The position numbers and the translations under genes were made by a program. The notes beneath the pieces are model-generated. The model had not been told where the DNA came from, did no database searches, and saw only the letters and a list, made by a program, of their open reading frames with translations. Of a stretch of 18,856 nt of DNA, positions 1-6,870 are shown one piece after another. Position 1 is the stretch's first letter; the number at the start of each line of letters is the position of its first letter. This DNA comes from Spirochaetales bacterium (lineage in GTDB: Bacteria; Spirochaetota; Spirochaetia; JABMQR01), in the NCBI GenBank assembly GCA_023139255.1, contig JAGLNY010000043.1, forward strand, positions 1 to 18,856. Reading direction: 5' to 3'.

Positions 1-20
1 AATTTATAGTAAACTCACGC

Positions 21-58
21 TAGCCCCTAGCCCCTAACCAACTAACCAACTAACCAAC
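21..58. repeat. Short tandem repeats at window edge
   Basis: Two copies of the 7-mer TAGCCCC (21-34) run directly into three exact copies of the 8-mer TAACCAAC (35-58). The run is non-coding and lies upstream of the regulator pair. It is a short microsatellite-like tract. No spacer/repeat architecture, flanking transposase or reading frame gives it a function, and copy number may vary between strains. Confidence 0.7.
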
Positions 59-89
59 TTTCTCCCATTTACCTATACCTAGTTCTAAG

Positions 90-105
90 TAAACCTCAAG
101 GTTTA
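90..105. promoter_or_regulatory. Inverted repeat, possible operator
   Basis: TAAACCT (90-96), CA, AGGTTTA (99-105) is a perfect 7-bp inverted repeat with a 2-nt centre. Its flanks (AAGTAAA at 87 and TTTACTT at 107-113) extend the symmetry imperfectly, and a short T run follows. It sits about 60 nt before the first regulator gene and just upstream of a TACAAT hexamer (126-131) that could be a -10. It could be an operator at the -35 region. The alternative is a weak terminator of a gene lying to the left of the window. Confidence 0.4.
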
Positions 106-138
106 TTTACTTTTTGGCTTATTTTTACAATAGTAAAA

Positions 139-158
139 CCTTACATGTTCATGTAAGG
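139..158. promoter_or_regulatory. Palindrome overlapping the RBS of the regulator pair
   Basis: CCTTACATG (139-147), TT, CATGTAAGG (150-158) is a perfect 9-bp inverted repeat. Its right arm supplies the AAGG of the Shine-Dalgarno AAGGAG (155-160) that serves the ATG at 167. In RNA the arms can pair (8 bp with a 4-nt loop) and would hide the ribosome site. As DNA the site is a typical dimer operator placed in the leader. Autoregulation by the downstream winged-helix protein is an inference. Confidence 0.5.
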
Positions 159-166
159 AGTGTTTG

Positions 167-1447
167 ATGATTCGTATCCTGTTAATCTGCCGCAGCAGAA
201 CCCTTTTCTCAATAATAAAGGCATCAGTTCAATCAATAGTCTTTTATCATGCAAAAAATTTTGAGGAAGGAGCAGCCTCAATGAATACAGCATCTCCTGA
301 TCTGATCTGTATTGCTTTATCGGCTGGTGAAAAAAGACCGGGGAATTTAAAAAAATTAATGTCGATTCCTGGAATTAATCAAAATATCCCCTCATTATTT
401 CTTCTTGAAAAAGAGAGAAACAATCAAGATCTCACAAGGCATGCGGAAAACAGTTTTATACTATCTGGAAAACGGTTCAATTCAGAGCTCTTTCTTTCAT
501 CCGTCTTTTCCTTGATATATCAAAATCGCAAACCACCTCCTGCGTATAAAATCGCAGACAATCTGAAACATGCACTCCCTGAATCCGTAGGAGAAGCAAT
601 CCTGGATCCTGGGGCTTATGCAAAATCTTTTCTGATAGGAACTTCTTCAGCCATGCAAAGTGTAAGGAAAAATCTCTGCATATTTGCCCCTTTCCCTGAT
701 GAGGTGCTTATTTGCGGGGAATCAGGTACGGGAAAAGAGCTGGCAGCAAAGCTTCTTCACAGGCTTTCAGGTAGAGCAGGTCCTTTTATATCATTAAACT
801 GTGCTGCCCTACCGCAATCTCTGGCTGAAGCAGAATTGTTTGGTTATGAAAAAGGCGCGTTTACCGACGCAAAACAGAGGCATAAAGGTTTTTTTGAACA
901 GGCGCATACCGGCTCTCTGTTTCTTGATGAAATTGGGGAAATGCAGAAAACCCTCCAGCCAAAACTGCTTAGAGTTCTTGAGAATGATACTATCGTACGT
1001 CTGGGCTCTGCTGTTCAGAGAAAAATTAATGTGAGAATAATTTCCGCCACAAATGCAGATGTTGATTTCTTCAGTGATAATCCCAGAATTCGAAGGGATT
1101 TGCTTTTCCGTTTGAACTCTCTCTGTATATTTATACCACCGCTTCGTAAAAGACGTGAAGATATCCTATATCTTTCAGATTGGTTTCTCACAAGACAAAA
1201 AAACACGGTAACCCTTTCGGAAAAGAGCCGTCGGCTGCTAGCTGATTACGACTGGCCGGGAAACGTACGGCAGCTGTTTGGGATTCTCCGAAAAGGAATT
1301 ATCTACTCTGGTTCCGGACTTCGTTCAAAAAAAATGGTAATTAACATATCACCTGCAATGTTCAACCCAAAAGATGAGTATGAGCTTCAGACAATTCCAA
1401 CATCAGAAATCAGAAATAATATAGGTAAGCGGGGTTATAAATCTTGA
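167..1447 (+). CDS. Sigma54-type AAA+ activator, pseudo-receiver, no HTH
   Basis: This 426-residue protein is a bacterial enhancer-binding-protein relative. Residues 1-120 resemble a response-regulator receiver but lack the phospho-acceptor Asp (the strand after SPDL reads ICIAL). Residues 155-375 are a sigma54-interaction AAA+ ATPase. It has Walker A GESGTGKE (184-191), the sigma54-contact loop GAFTDA (230-235, usually GAFTGA), Walker B SLFLDEIGE (250-258), the arginine-finger segment RRDLLFRLN and sensor II WPGNVRQL (363-370). The last 56 residues show no Fis-type helix-turn-helix, so it probably cannot bind DNA by itself. Known HTH-less relatives are H. pylori FlgR and chlamydial CtcC. ATG 167 is preferred over TTG 164 because AAGGAG lies 6 nt upstream of it. 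The stop overlaps the next start by 4 nt, which implies translational coupling. The family call is firm; the targets are unknown. Confidence 0.9.
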   Translation: MIRILLICRSRTLFSIIKASVQSIVFYHAKNFEEGAASMNTASPDLICIALSAGEKRPGNLKKLMSIPGINQNIPSLFLLEKERNNQDLTRHAENSFILSGKRFNSELFLSSVFSLIYQNRKPPPAYKIADNLKHALPESVGEAILDPGAYAKSFLIGTSSAMQSVRKNLCIFAPFPDEVLICGESGTGKELAAKLLHRLSGRAGPFISLNCAALPQSLAEAELFGYEKGAFTDAKQRHKGFFEQAHTGSLFLDEIGEMQKTLQPKLLRVLENDTIVRLGSAVQRKINVRIISATNADVDFFSDNPRIRRDLLFRLNSLCIFIPPLRKRREDILYLSDWFLTRQKNTVTLSEKSRRLLADYDWPGNVRQLFGILRKGIIYSGSGLRSKKMVINISPAMFNPKDEYELQTIPTSEIRNNIGKRGYKS

Positions 1448-2073
1448 AAAAAACTATTAATGTTCACATGTTCCCTTTCTCTCCTGAAGAGTTTGTTTCT
1501 GCTGCAGCACTTTTATCTGAATTCCCTGAGATACACATAGTCAATACTTCAGCACAAGCTTCCACCCTGGATTTTTCCGTATTCTTGATCCATAATTCGG
1601 TTGTACTGAACAATCATCATGTCCGGAAAAAAATCTGGGAAAAACAAAAGAAACCAGTATTATTATATGGTCCTGCTGAGGCGATTCGTGCAGCACTCAT
1701 GCTTCCCTGTGCTGATTTTATCACTTACCCTTTTAATAGGGATGAACTTATGTCGAGGCTGTTCCGGGCAGCACCGGTAAATATAATATGTTCCAGCGGC
1801 CATCGCCTATCGCTTTCCCGGGGTTTGCTGAGAGGGACATTAGGTTTGGTAATGCTGAGTGAGCATGAGTGTGCGGTACTCTGGCTTCTCGTATCATCGT
1901 TTCCGGAACCTGTAAAAAGGAAAACATTATTTGAAAATATTTTTACAGAATCATCTCAAAAAAGCCGTTATCCTGATGTAATTATCAGCTCATTACGGAA
2001 AAAAATATCTTCTGTTTCAGTAGAAAAAGAAACTCCAATCCGCACAATTCATGGGTATGGTTATCGCTTATGA
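1444..2073 (+). CDS. Pseudo-receiver plus OmpR-type winged-helix regulator
   Basis: This 209-residue protein has the layout of an OmpR/PhoB response regulator. Residues 1-110 look like a receiver whose final segment DFITYPFNRDEL keeps the PF..EL pattern. It has Tyr where the conserved Lys should be and no Asp at the phosphorylation position (FLIHN), so phosphoryl control is unlikely. Residues 136-209 form a winged helix, from the SEHE..VL helix through DVIISSLRKKI (recognition helix) to IRTIHGYGYRL (wing), as in Trans_reg_C domains. The start is TTG, with GGGG 9 nt upstream, and it overlaps the preceding TGA in TTGA. Since the upstream AAA+ protein lacks a DNA-binding domain, this protein may supply it or partner with it (inference). 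Confidence 0.82.
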   Translation: MKKTINVHMFPFSPEEFVSAAALLSEFPEIHIVNTSAQASTLDFSVFLIHNSVVLNNHHVRKKIWEKQKKPVLLYGPAEAIRAALMLPCADFITYPFNRDELMSRLFRAAPVNIICSSGHRLSLSRGLLRGTLGLVMLSEHECAVLWLLVSSFPEPVKRKTLFENIFTESSQKSRYPDVIISSLRKKISSVSVEKETPIRTIHGYGYRL

Positions 2074-2108
2074 CTTGAATATATATAGAGTTAAGAGAAT
2101 TTTTTCTA

Positions 2109-2124
2109 CTTGTGGATAACTTGT
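2109..2124 (-). promoter_or_regulatory. DnaA box, copy 1 of a 16-nt repeat
   Basis: CTTGTGGATAACTTGT contains TGTGGATAA (2111-2119), the reverse complement of the perfect consensus DnaA box TTATCCACA. The whole 16-mer recurs at 2331. Two exact consensus boxes in about 320 nt is far above chance. Whether DnaA is bound here for initiation, titration or gene control is not shown by sequence. Confidence 0.65.
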
Positions 2125-2330
2125 GTAAAACTTTTCTTAAAAATTTTTCCATGTATCCCGGTGATGATTTTTCTGATTAGTGAGAAAAAGGTTTAGACAA
2201 ATGTTAAGTAGAATTTAATAATTCGTTATATACAAAGTATTTATTGATATCTTCTGAATGTTTCATGTTGCTTCAGTTCTTGTTGCTTCTTATCTGTCTG
2301 TTAAGCTCGATTCCAGAATGCAACAAACTG

Positions 2331-2346
2331 CTTGTGGATAACTTGT
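2331..2346 (-). promoter_or_regulatory. DnaA box, copy 2 of a 16-nt repeat
   Basis: This is an identical CTTGTGGATAACTTGT, with TGTGGATAA at 2333-2341. It has the same orientation as copy 1 and lies 222 nt from it, ending 48 nt before the murA stop codon. Confidence 0.65.
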
Positions 2347-2394
2347 TAATAATGTACAAAAACAGCCTACGGACCCCTTAAAAACCGTGTTTTC

Positions 2395-3693
2395 CTATTC
2401 CGTCTCGATCCTTGTAATATCGGCGCCAAGAGATTGCAGTTTCCGGCAGAGATTTTCGTACCCGCGTTCGATTTGATAGACATTCTGTATAACACTCTCA
2501 CCTCGCGCACAGAGGGACGCAATTACCAAAGCCATCCCTGCCCGTATGTCCGGAGATGTTACTAAAGCCCCATGTAATAGTGTGGGCCCGGAAACGACTG
2601 CCCTATGCGGATCGCATAGAATAATTCCGGCACCCATCCGAATAAGCATATCAACGAAAAACATTCTTGACTCAAACATTTTCTCATGAACAAGCACTGT
2701 TCCCTGAGATTGTGTTGCAGCTACAGTTATTATACTCAAAAGATCCGGCGGAAATCCCGGCCATGGAGCATCGTCTATTTTAGGTATCATACCGCTTATA
2801 TCAGGCTGGATCACTCGCTTTTGGTTTGATGATATCTGTATTGAATTTCCACTTTCTTCCCATGTTATACCAATCTTACGAAAACCTGTTCTTATTATTG
2901 GCAGCTGGGGTGTATCAACCCCATGAATTACCACAGTCCCAAGTGTAGCAGCTGCTAATCCAACAAAAGATCCTATCTCAATATAATCCGGTCCAACAGA
3001 AAACTCCGCACCATGAAGTGAACTTACACCAATAATTGTAAGAAGGTTGGAACCTGTCCCGGTAATATCTGCTCCCATGGCAATCAGCATATTACACAGA
3101 TCCTGTACGTGCGGTTCGCTGGCAGCGTTACGTATAACAGTTTTTCCAGGGGCAAGAACTGCAGCCATAACCGTATTTTCCGTTGCTGTAACAGACATCT
3201 CATCAAGAAAAATTTCATTCCCATGAAACTTGTCTTTTGAAACCTCAATGTGAAGCAGCCTGTCCTCATCTATGTTTGAATCTGCTCCAAGTGCAGAAAA
3301 GGCAAGAAAATGTGTATCCAAACGCCTCAGACCAATTACATCCCCCCCTGGCGGAGCCAATTTAACCTTACCGGTCCTCGCCAGCAGGGGACCGGCAAAA
3401 AGAATCGATGCTCTTATCATCTGAGCAAGATCTTCAGGTATGTTTCCATTAATATCAATTGTTTTGATTCGGAATGTCCCGGGCAATTGTTCTTCACAAA
3501 TAATCTGGGCACCGATTGCTTCCATAATAGCTAGCATAACTCTAACATCTTCAATGTCCGGTATGTTGTGCAGAACTATTTCTTCATCAGTAAGCAGGGC
3601 GGCAGCTATACAGGGAAGTGCCGAGTTTTTATTTCCACTTGTTTTCATCTCACCGGAGAGAGGTTTCCCACCATGTATCGAATAACTACTCAT
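2395..3693 (-). CDS. murA: UDP-GlcNAc 1-carboxyvinyltransferase (MurA), Asp form
   Basis: This cytoplasmic enzyme transfers enolpyruvate from PEP to UDP-N-acetylglucosamine, the first committed step of peptidoglycan synthesis. The 432 residues match the usual 420-430 of the family and cover both halves of the EPSP-synthase-like fold. Visible active-site residues are K22-N23 in SGNKNSALP, the catalytic-loop segment PGGDVIGLRRLDTH, D317 in PGFPPD and R384 in DIRAG. The loop residue that is Cys115 in E. coli is Asp118 here. The same exchange is known in mycobacteria, Chlamydia and Borrelia, where it prevents fosfomycin alkylation, so intrinsic fosfomycin resistance is predicted. The ATG at 3693 has only a weak purine-rich leader. 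The HD-domain gene lies upstream on the same strand, 170 nt away. Confidence 0.95.
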   Translation of the reverse strand: MSSYSIHGGKPLSGEMKTSGNKNSALPCIAAALLTDEEIVLHNIPDIEDVRVMLAIMEAIGAQIICEEQLPGTFRIKTIDINGNIPEDLAQMIRASILFAGPLLARTGKVKLAPPGGDVIGLRRLDTHFLAFSALGADSNIDEDRLLHIEVSKDKFHGNEIFLDEMSVTATENTVMAAVLAPGKTVIRNAASEPHVQDLCNMLIAMGADITGTGSNLLTIIGVSSLHGAEFSVGPDYIEIGSFVGLAAATLGTVVIHGVDTPQLPIIRTGFRKIGITWEESGNSIQISSNQKRVIQPDISGMIPKIDDAPWPGFPPDLLSIITVAATQSQGTVLVHEKMFESRMFFVDMLIRMGAGIILCDPHRAVVSGPTLLHGALVTSPDIRAGMALVIASLCARGESVIQNVYQIERGYENLCRKLQSLGADITRIETE

Positions 3694-3830
3694 AATGATA
3701 CTCTATATTTCTTTTTGTTGTTTGGCAATCATGAAAGCATCGTAACTACTCAGATAGATAAATAGGAGGATGAAAACGGAAGACCGAAGGAAGGAAGCTC
3801 GGAAATCGAAAAGATTCTATAGTCCTTCTG

Positions 3831-3858
3831 TCTCCGGTCTCCGGTCTCCGGTCTTCGA
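3831..3858. repeat. 7-mer microsatellite between the HD gene and murA
   Basis: Three exact tandem copies of TCTCCGG (3831-3851) are followed by a degenerate fourth, TCTTCGA, a few bases past the stop of the HD-domain gene. The nearby GAAGACCG (3779-3786) is the inverse of CGGTCTTC (3849-3856), so the tract can fold back over about 60 nt. The rest of 3694-3863 is non-coding. It also holds TAACTACTCA at 3743-3752, repeated over the murA start codon at 3683-3692. Confidence 0.7.
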
Positions 3859-3863
3859 CCTCC

Positions 3864-5003
3864 TTAATAACTTCCAGCTGTTCTGGGTTTTCCGACTTTC
3901 CCGCCGCTTGTCCTGAACGGATTCTTTCTGTTTTTTTGAAATTTTCTAAAATACTCACAAGCTCTATAATACCCTTCCGGATCCCTGAAAGTAGAGGAAA
4001 TGTCGCATCGATATAATTCCAGCAGTTTCGGGAATAAACTGTTTGTCATTATGTGCTCAACAGTATGAACCGGGATCCCCGGCATATGAGCTGGAAGCAT
4101 ATGTGTATTAATAAGAAATTCTACACGCTTAATATATTCATCAGTGAAATTAAGGAACCGTAAAAACTCTACTGCCTTCCTTGAACCAATCTGGGCATGT
4201 CTATCAAATTCATTCCTGTTCTGCCGAAGAGAAAAAGCTTTGCCGCAATCATGGAGAAGGATACCCATTCCAATATCCGGATCTGGTGTCTTTATATGTT
4301 TAAACATTTCTAATGTATGATCCCACACATCCCCTTCCGGATGGAAATCTTTGTCCTGAGAAACTCCCTTCATGGAAAAGATCAGCGGCCAGTGTTCCTT
4401 AACAAAACCGGAATCCATAAGAATCTGAAATCCTTTCTCAGGGGTCTGTGATTCAAGAATCCTGATAAGAACTATTCTTTGTTCCCCCACACCCATCCTG
4501 ACCGGATTTCTTTGAAACCCTGGTTTTTTCAAAATTTCACTATCAATATGCCACCCGTAACGCGCAGTCAGGACAGCAGCATCAGCAATTCCATACCACC
4601 AGGAATCCATCGGAACAGGTTTGGTGACAACATTTCCTAATATAAGTGGTTCTCTGTTCCTAATAGCTTTATACATATCATTTGGGTCAAAAAACTGTCT
4701 GGAAGCAGGGTTGTAATAAAACTGCAGGGTTTTCCATGTCTGAATACCATTTCCGGTATCATCCAGAATTCGCAACGAATAGTGTTGTCCATTTTCTGCG
4801 GGAATTAAAGCATCAATTCGTTCTTCTCCCGGAAATTCTATAGAATTAAAAAGAGTAGACAGGGTTATTAGATCTGCATTCGTTTCTATCTCGAGTATCT
4901 GACCCAAATCATTTCTGTAGTACATATCAAGGGCGGTAATTCCGCTAAATCTGATAGTATATCCGCTTTGTTCCAGCTTTTTTTCCAGTTTTTGGCGCTT
5001 CAT
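3864..5003 (-). CDS. Degenerate CCA-transferase-like protein with HD domain
   Basis: This 379-residue protein has the outline of a tRNA nucleotidyltransferase/poly(A) polymerase family member. The N-terminal 120 residues sit where the nucleotidyltransferase fold should be, and TLQFYYNPASRQFFDP echoes the DFTINALAYNP..G.. DP motif. The GG.VRD and DxD catalytic motifs are absent. Residues 130-205 follow the RNA-head/helical region (ARYGWHID, then GFQILMDSGFVKEHWP). An HD phosphohydrolase domain follows with H229 in HPEGDVWDHT, H251-D252 in LLHDCGK, H269 and D334, a complete metal-binding set. It therefore probably hydrolyses a phosphoester and is unlikely to add CCA. Its start lies 23-50 nt from the divergent TPR gene. 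The substrate is unknown. Confidence 0.75.
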   Translation of the reverse strand: MKRQKLEKKLEQSGYTIRFSGITALDMYYRNDLGQILEIETNADLITLSTLFNSIEFPGEERIDALIPAENGQHYSLRILDDTGNGIQTWKTLQFYYNPASRQFFDPNDMYKAIRNREPLILGNVVTKPVPMDSWWYGIADAAVLTARYGWHIDSEILKKPGFQRNPVRMGVGEQRIVLIRILESQTPEKGFQILMDSGFVKEHWPLIFSMKGVSQDKDFHPEGDVWDHTLEMFKHIKTPDPDIGMGILLHDCGKAFSLRQNRNEFDRHAQIGSRKAVEFLRFLNFTDEYIKRVEFLINTHMLPAHMPGIPVHTVEHIMTNSLFPKLLELYRCDISSTFRDPEGYYRACEYFRKFQKNRKNPFRTSGGKVGKPRTAGSY

Positions 5004-5053
5004 TCAATTAACCCCGCTATTTGTAAATGTACCAAAATATGATAATGTTGCAT

Positions 5054-5824
5054 ATGAAAAAAGTTATGGTTTGTATGTTATTCTTATTAGCTGTATTCTC
5101 TCTTTATTCTGAGGATGCAAGCTGGTCCAGGGAGATTAACGAATTATATCAATCCAGTGCTTATACCAAATTTATTGATGCTGTATATAACGCTTTGCCG
5201 GTCATGGAAATTGAACAGCGTTTTCGGGATTTTACTGTAAGTCTTGATTCAGGGGAATACTCACGGGAGATTGCTGCCTTGGTGAAAGCTCAGGCTTCTA
5301 TGCTGCTCGGTAAACATTTTACTGTTGAGGAGTATTGCATGGATAAAAGTACTGCCTTGCAGTACCTTCAGTTGAGCGAGAAACTTCTGGAGAATGTATC
5401 TTTTTCAAACACATACCTTTCAGCTCTTTCTTCTTCTGTCAGGGCAGAAACGGCAGGGTCATTTTTTCTATTAGATCCTCCTGCCTATATTTTCAGTTAC
5501 GGGCTCTCTGCCTCCCGGCTGATTGATGAAGCTTTGTCACTTGACCCTATAAATACCCAGGCACTTCTTCTGTTAGTGAACAAATATCTTCATACTCCAG
5601 TGTTTTTTGGGGGAAGTGTTCGCAGGGGAAAGGAAACTCTTGATTTGCTAACTGCAGCAGAATCATCAATGTTCACTTTTCAATTATTTACACTCTACGA
5701 ATTACGGGGCCTTGTCGCTGTCAGAGAAAAAAAAACAGACATTGCTCTTAATTGGTATAATAAAGCGTTGTATTTGTTTCCGGGTAATAATTATATTCAG
5801 AAACTTATAGCAGAAATCAACTGA
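5054..5824 (+). CDS. Exported TPR-like protein of unknown function
   Basis: The frame is open from ATG 5027. The ATG at 5054 gives a normal signal peptide (MKK, a hydrophobic stretch VMVCMLFLLAVFSL, then YSED), so I place the start there (256 residues). No clear Shine-Dalgarno precedes either ATG. There is no lipobox Cys, so a soluble periplasmic protein is likely. The mature part is mostly helical. Residue pattern near the C-terminus (ALNWYNKALYLFPGN) fits a tetratricopeptide repeat, as does the LIDEALSLDPINTQALLLL segment. The FFGG motif plus TPRs recalls spirochaetal TatT-like solute-system proteins, but no TRAP transporter gene is nearby and I do not assign the family. Confidence 0.65.
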   Translation: MKKVMVCMLFLLAVFSLYSEDASWSREINELYQSSAYTKFIDAVYNALPVMEIEQRFRDFTVSLDSGEYSREIAALVKAQASMLLGKHFTVEEYCMDKSTALQYLQLSEKLLENVSFSNTYLSALSSSVRAETAGSFFLLDPPAYIFSYGLSASRLIDEALSLDPINTQALLLLVNKYLHTPVFFGGSVRRGKETLDLLTAAESSMFTFQLFTLYELRGLVAVREKKTDIALNWYNKALYLFPGNNYIQKLIAEIN

Positions 5825-5953
5825 TAGATTTTGATATATTGTGATCTCTATCTAAACCCGAAGATTAGTGTGCAAACTGTCTCATACATGTTTTAGCCAA
5901 GGATTTTCTGGCTGCCATAATAAAAGTTTTTTGAGATGTTTTTCCGATAAACA

Positions 5954-6850
5954 TTACTTTCTGAATTTTCGTACTTTTGTTTTTGCCAGGTTTTCATAAA
6001 ATTGAATGATCCCGCCGTGGTCATCCTTAGCGTGACCATCCACTTTAAGAGCCTGCATAGTCTCCATTACATTACTTGTTAGTGGGATAGGCACGCCAAG
6101 TTCGTGCGCTGTATCCAACGCGTTCATGAGGTCTTTAATATGCAGTTCAATGCGAAATCCCGGTTTAAAATTCCCGTCAAGAACCAGAGGCATTTTGGCG
6201 TTCAGCACAGTACTGCCTGCCAGACCTCCTTTAATGGCATCAAAGACCTTTTCAGGATCCACTCCAGCTTTAGTAGCAAGTACCATTGCTTCAGACATGG
6301 CAGCAATATTCAGGGCAACGATTATCTGGTTGGCCAGCTTTGTGGTGTTTCCGCTGCCGATTTCTCCTACATGCGTAACGGATGCCCCCATTACGGATAG
6401 AATGTCTTTCACTTCATTAAAAGCAGCTTCCGGTCCTCCGACCATAAAGGCTAAAGTACCGTCAATAGCTTTGGGCTCCCCCCCGCTTACTGGTGCATCC
6501 AGCATTTTTACCCCCGCTTTTAACAAAGCTTCAGAAACTTCCTGTGATGCCAGAGGGGCAATAGAGCTCATATCAACAAGAACTGACCCTTGCTTTACAC
6601 CTTCTATAACACCATCTTTTCCAAGAATAACTTCTTTAACATGGGGAGAATTAGGCAGCATTGTAAGGATAATATCTGTTTTGGAAGCTACATCTTTCGA
6701 GGAAATACCTTTTGCTGCTCCAAGGGTCACGAGTTCTTCTACAGCGTCATTGTTTATATCAAACACTGTAAGATCATATCCGGTCTTTAAAAGGTTTTTT
6801 GCCATGGGCTTTCCCATAATACCTAATCCGATAAATCCTATTTTCTTCAT
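5954..6850 (-). CDS. 2-hydroxy-3-oxopropionate reductase-like (GarR family)
   Basis: This 298-residue beta-hydroxyacid dehydrogenase has an N-terminal Rossmann fold with GLGIMG (8-13). The substrate motif DAPVSGGEPKA sits at 118-128 and the catalytic K171 and N174 lie in the segment GSGNTTKLANQ. The DAPVSGGEPKAIDGTL form is typical of tartronate semialdehyde reductases (GarR/GlxR), which reduce 2-hydroxy-3-oxopropionate to D-glycerate. 3-Hydroxyisobutyrate dehydrogenase is a close alternative. It is the last gene of the eight-gene operon, 20 nt after the E3 stop. This suggests that the pathway yields a three-carbon semialdehyde alongside the acyl-CoA made by the E1/E2/E3 complex (inference). 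Confidence 0.88.
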   Translation of the reverse strand: MKKIGFIGLGIMGKPMAKNLLKTGYDLTVFDINNDAVEELVTLGAAKGISSKDVASKTDIILTMLPNSPHVKEVILGKDGVIEGVKQGSVLVDMSSIAPLASQEVSEALLKAGVKMLDAPVSGGEPKAIDGTLAFMVGGPEAAFNEVKDILSVMGASVTHVGEIGSGNTTKLANQIIVALNIAAMSEAMVLATKAGVDPEKVFDAIKGGLAGSTVLNAKMPLVLDGNFKPGFRIELHIKDLMNALDTAHELGVPIPLTSNVMETMQALKVDGHAKDDHGGIIQFYENLAKTKVRKFRK

Positions 6851-6870
6851 AATATAACCCCTATAATAAT

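Larger units (their letters stand above)
2074..2394. other. Convergent intergenic region with paired DnaA boxes
   Basis: This 321-nt AT-rich gap lies between the + strand regulator and - strand murA. No coding frame or RNA gene was recognised. It contains two copies of CTTGTGGATAACTTGT, a 9-nt direct repeat TGTTGCTTC (2266-2274 and 2281-2289), and a GCAACAAACTG segment (from 2320) that can pair imperfectly with the preceding CAGTTCTTGTTGC. No convincing intrinsic terminator with a GC stem and U run was found for either convergent gene. Confidence 0.6.

Noticed and set aside
21..58. CRISPR array at the window edge
   Set aside because: The 7-8 nt units are directly adjacent with no spacers.
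2074..2394. Classical oriC
   Set aside because: Only two DnaA boxes are present, both flanking genes point inward and no replication gene is nearby. It is kept only as a DnaA-box locus.
3746..3958. 70-codon - strand frame across the HD-gene end and microsatellite
   Set aside because: It overlaps the HD gene in another frame, and its DRRPETGDRR-like product is translated microsatellite.
5890..5954. Terminator for the TPR gene or the operon (AGCCA/TGGCT and ATGTTT/AAACAT stems)
   Set aside because: The stems are only 5-6 bp and AT-rich, with no well-placed U run on either strand.
6126..6857. 243-codon open frame on the + strand antisense to the GarR-like reductase
   Set aside because: It lies entirely opposite a well-supported gene, is Ser/Pro/Thr-rich without domain signals, and has no RBS. 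It is a shadow frame.
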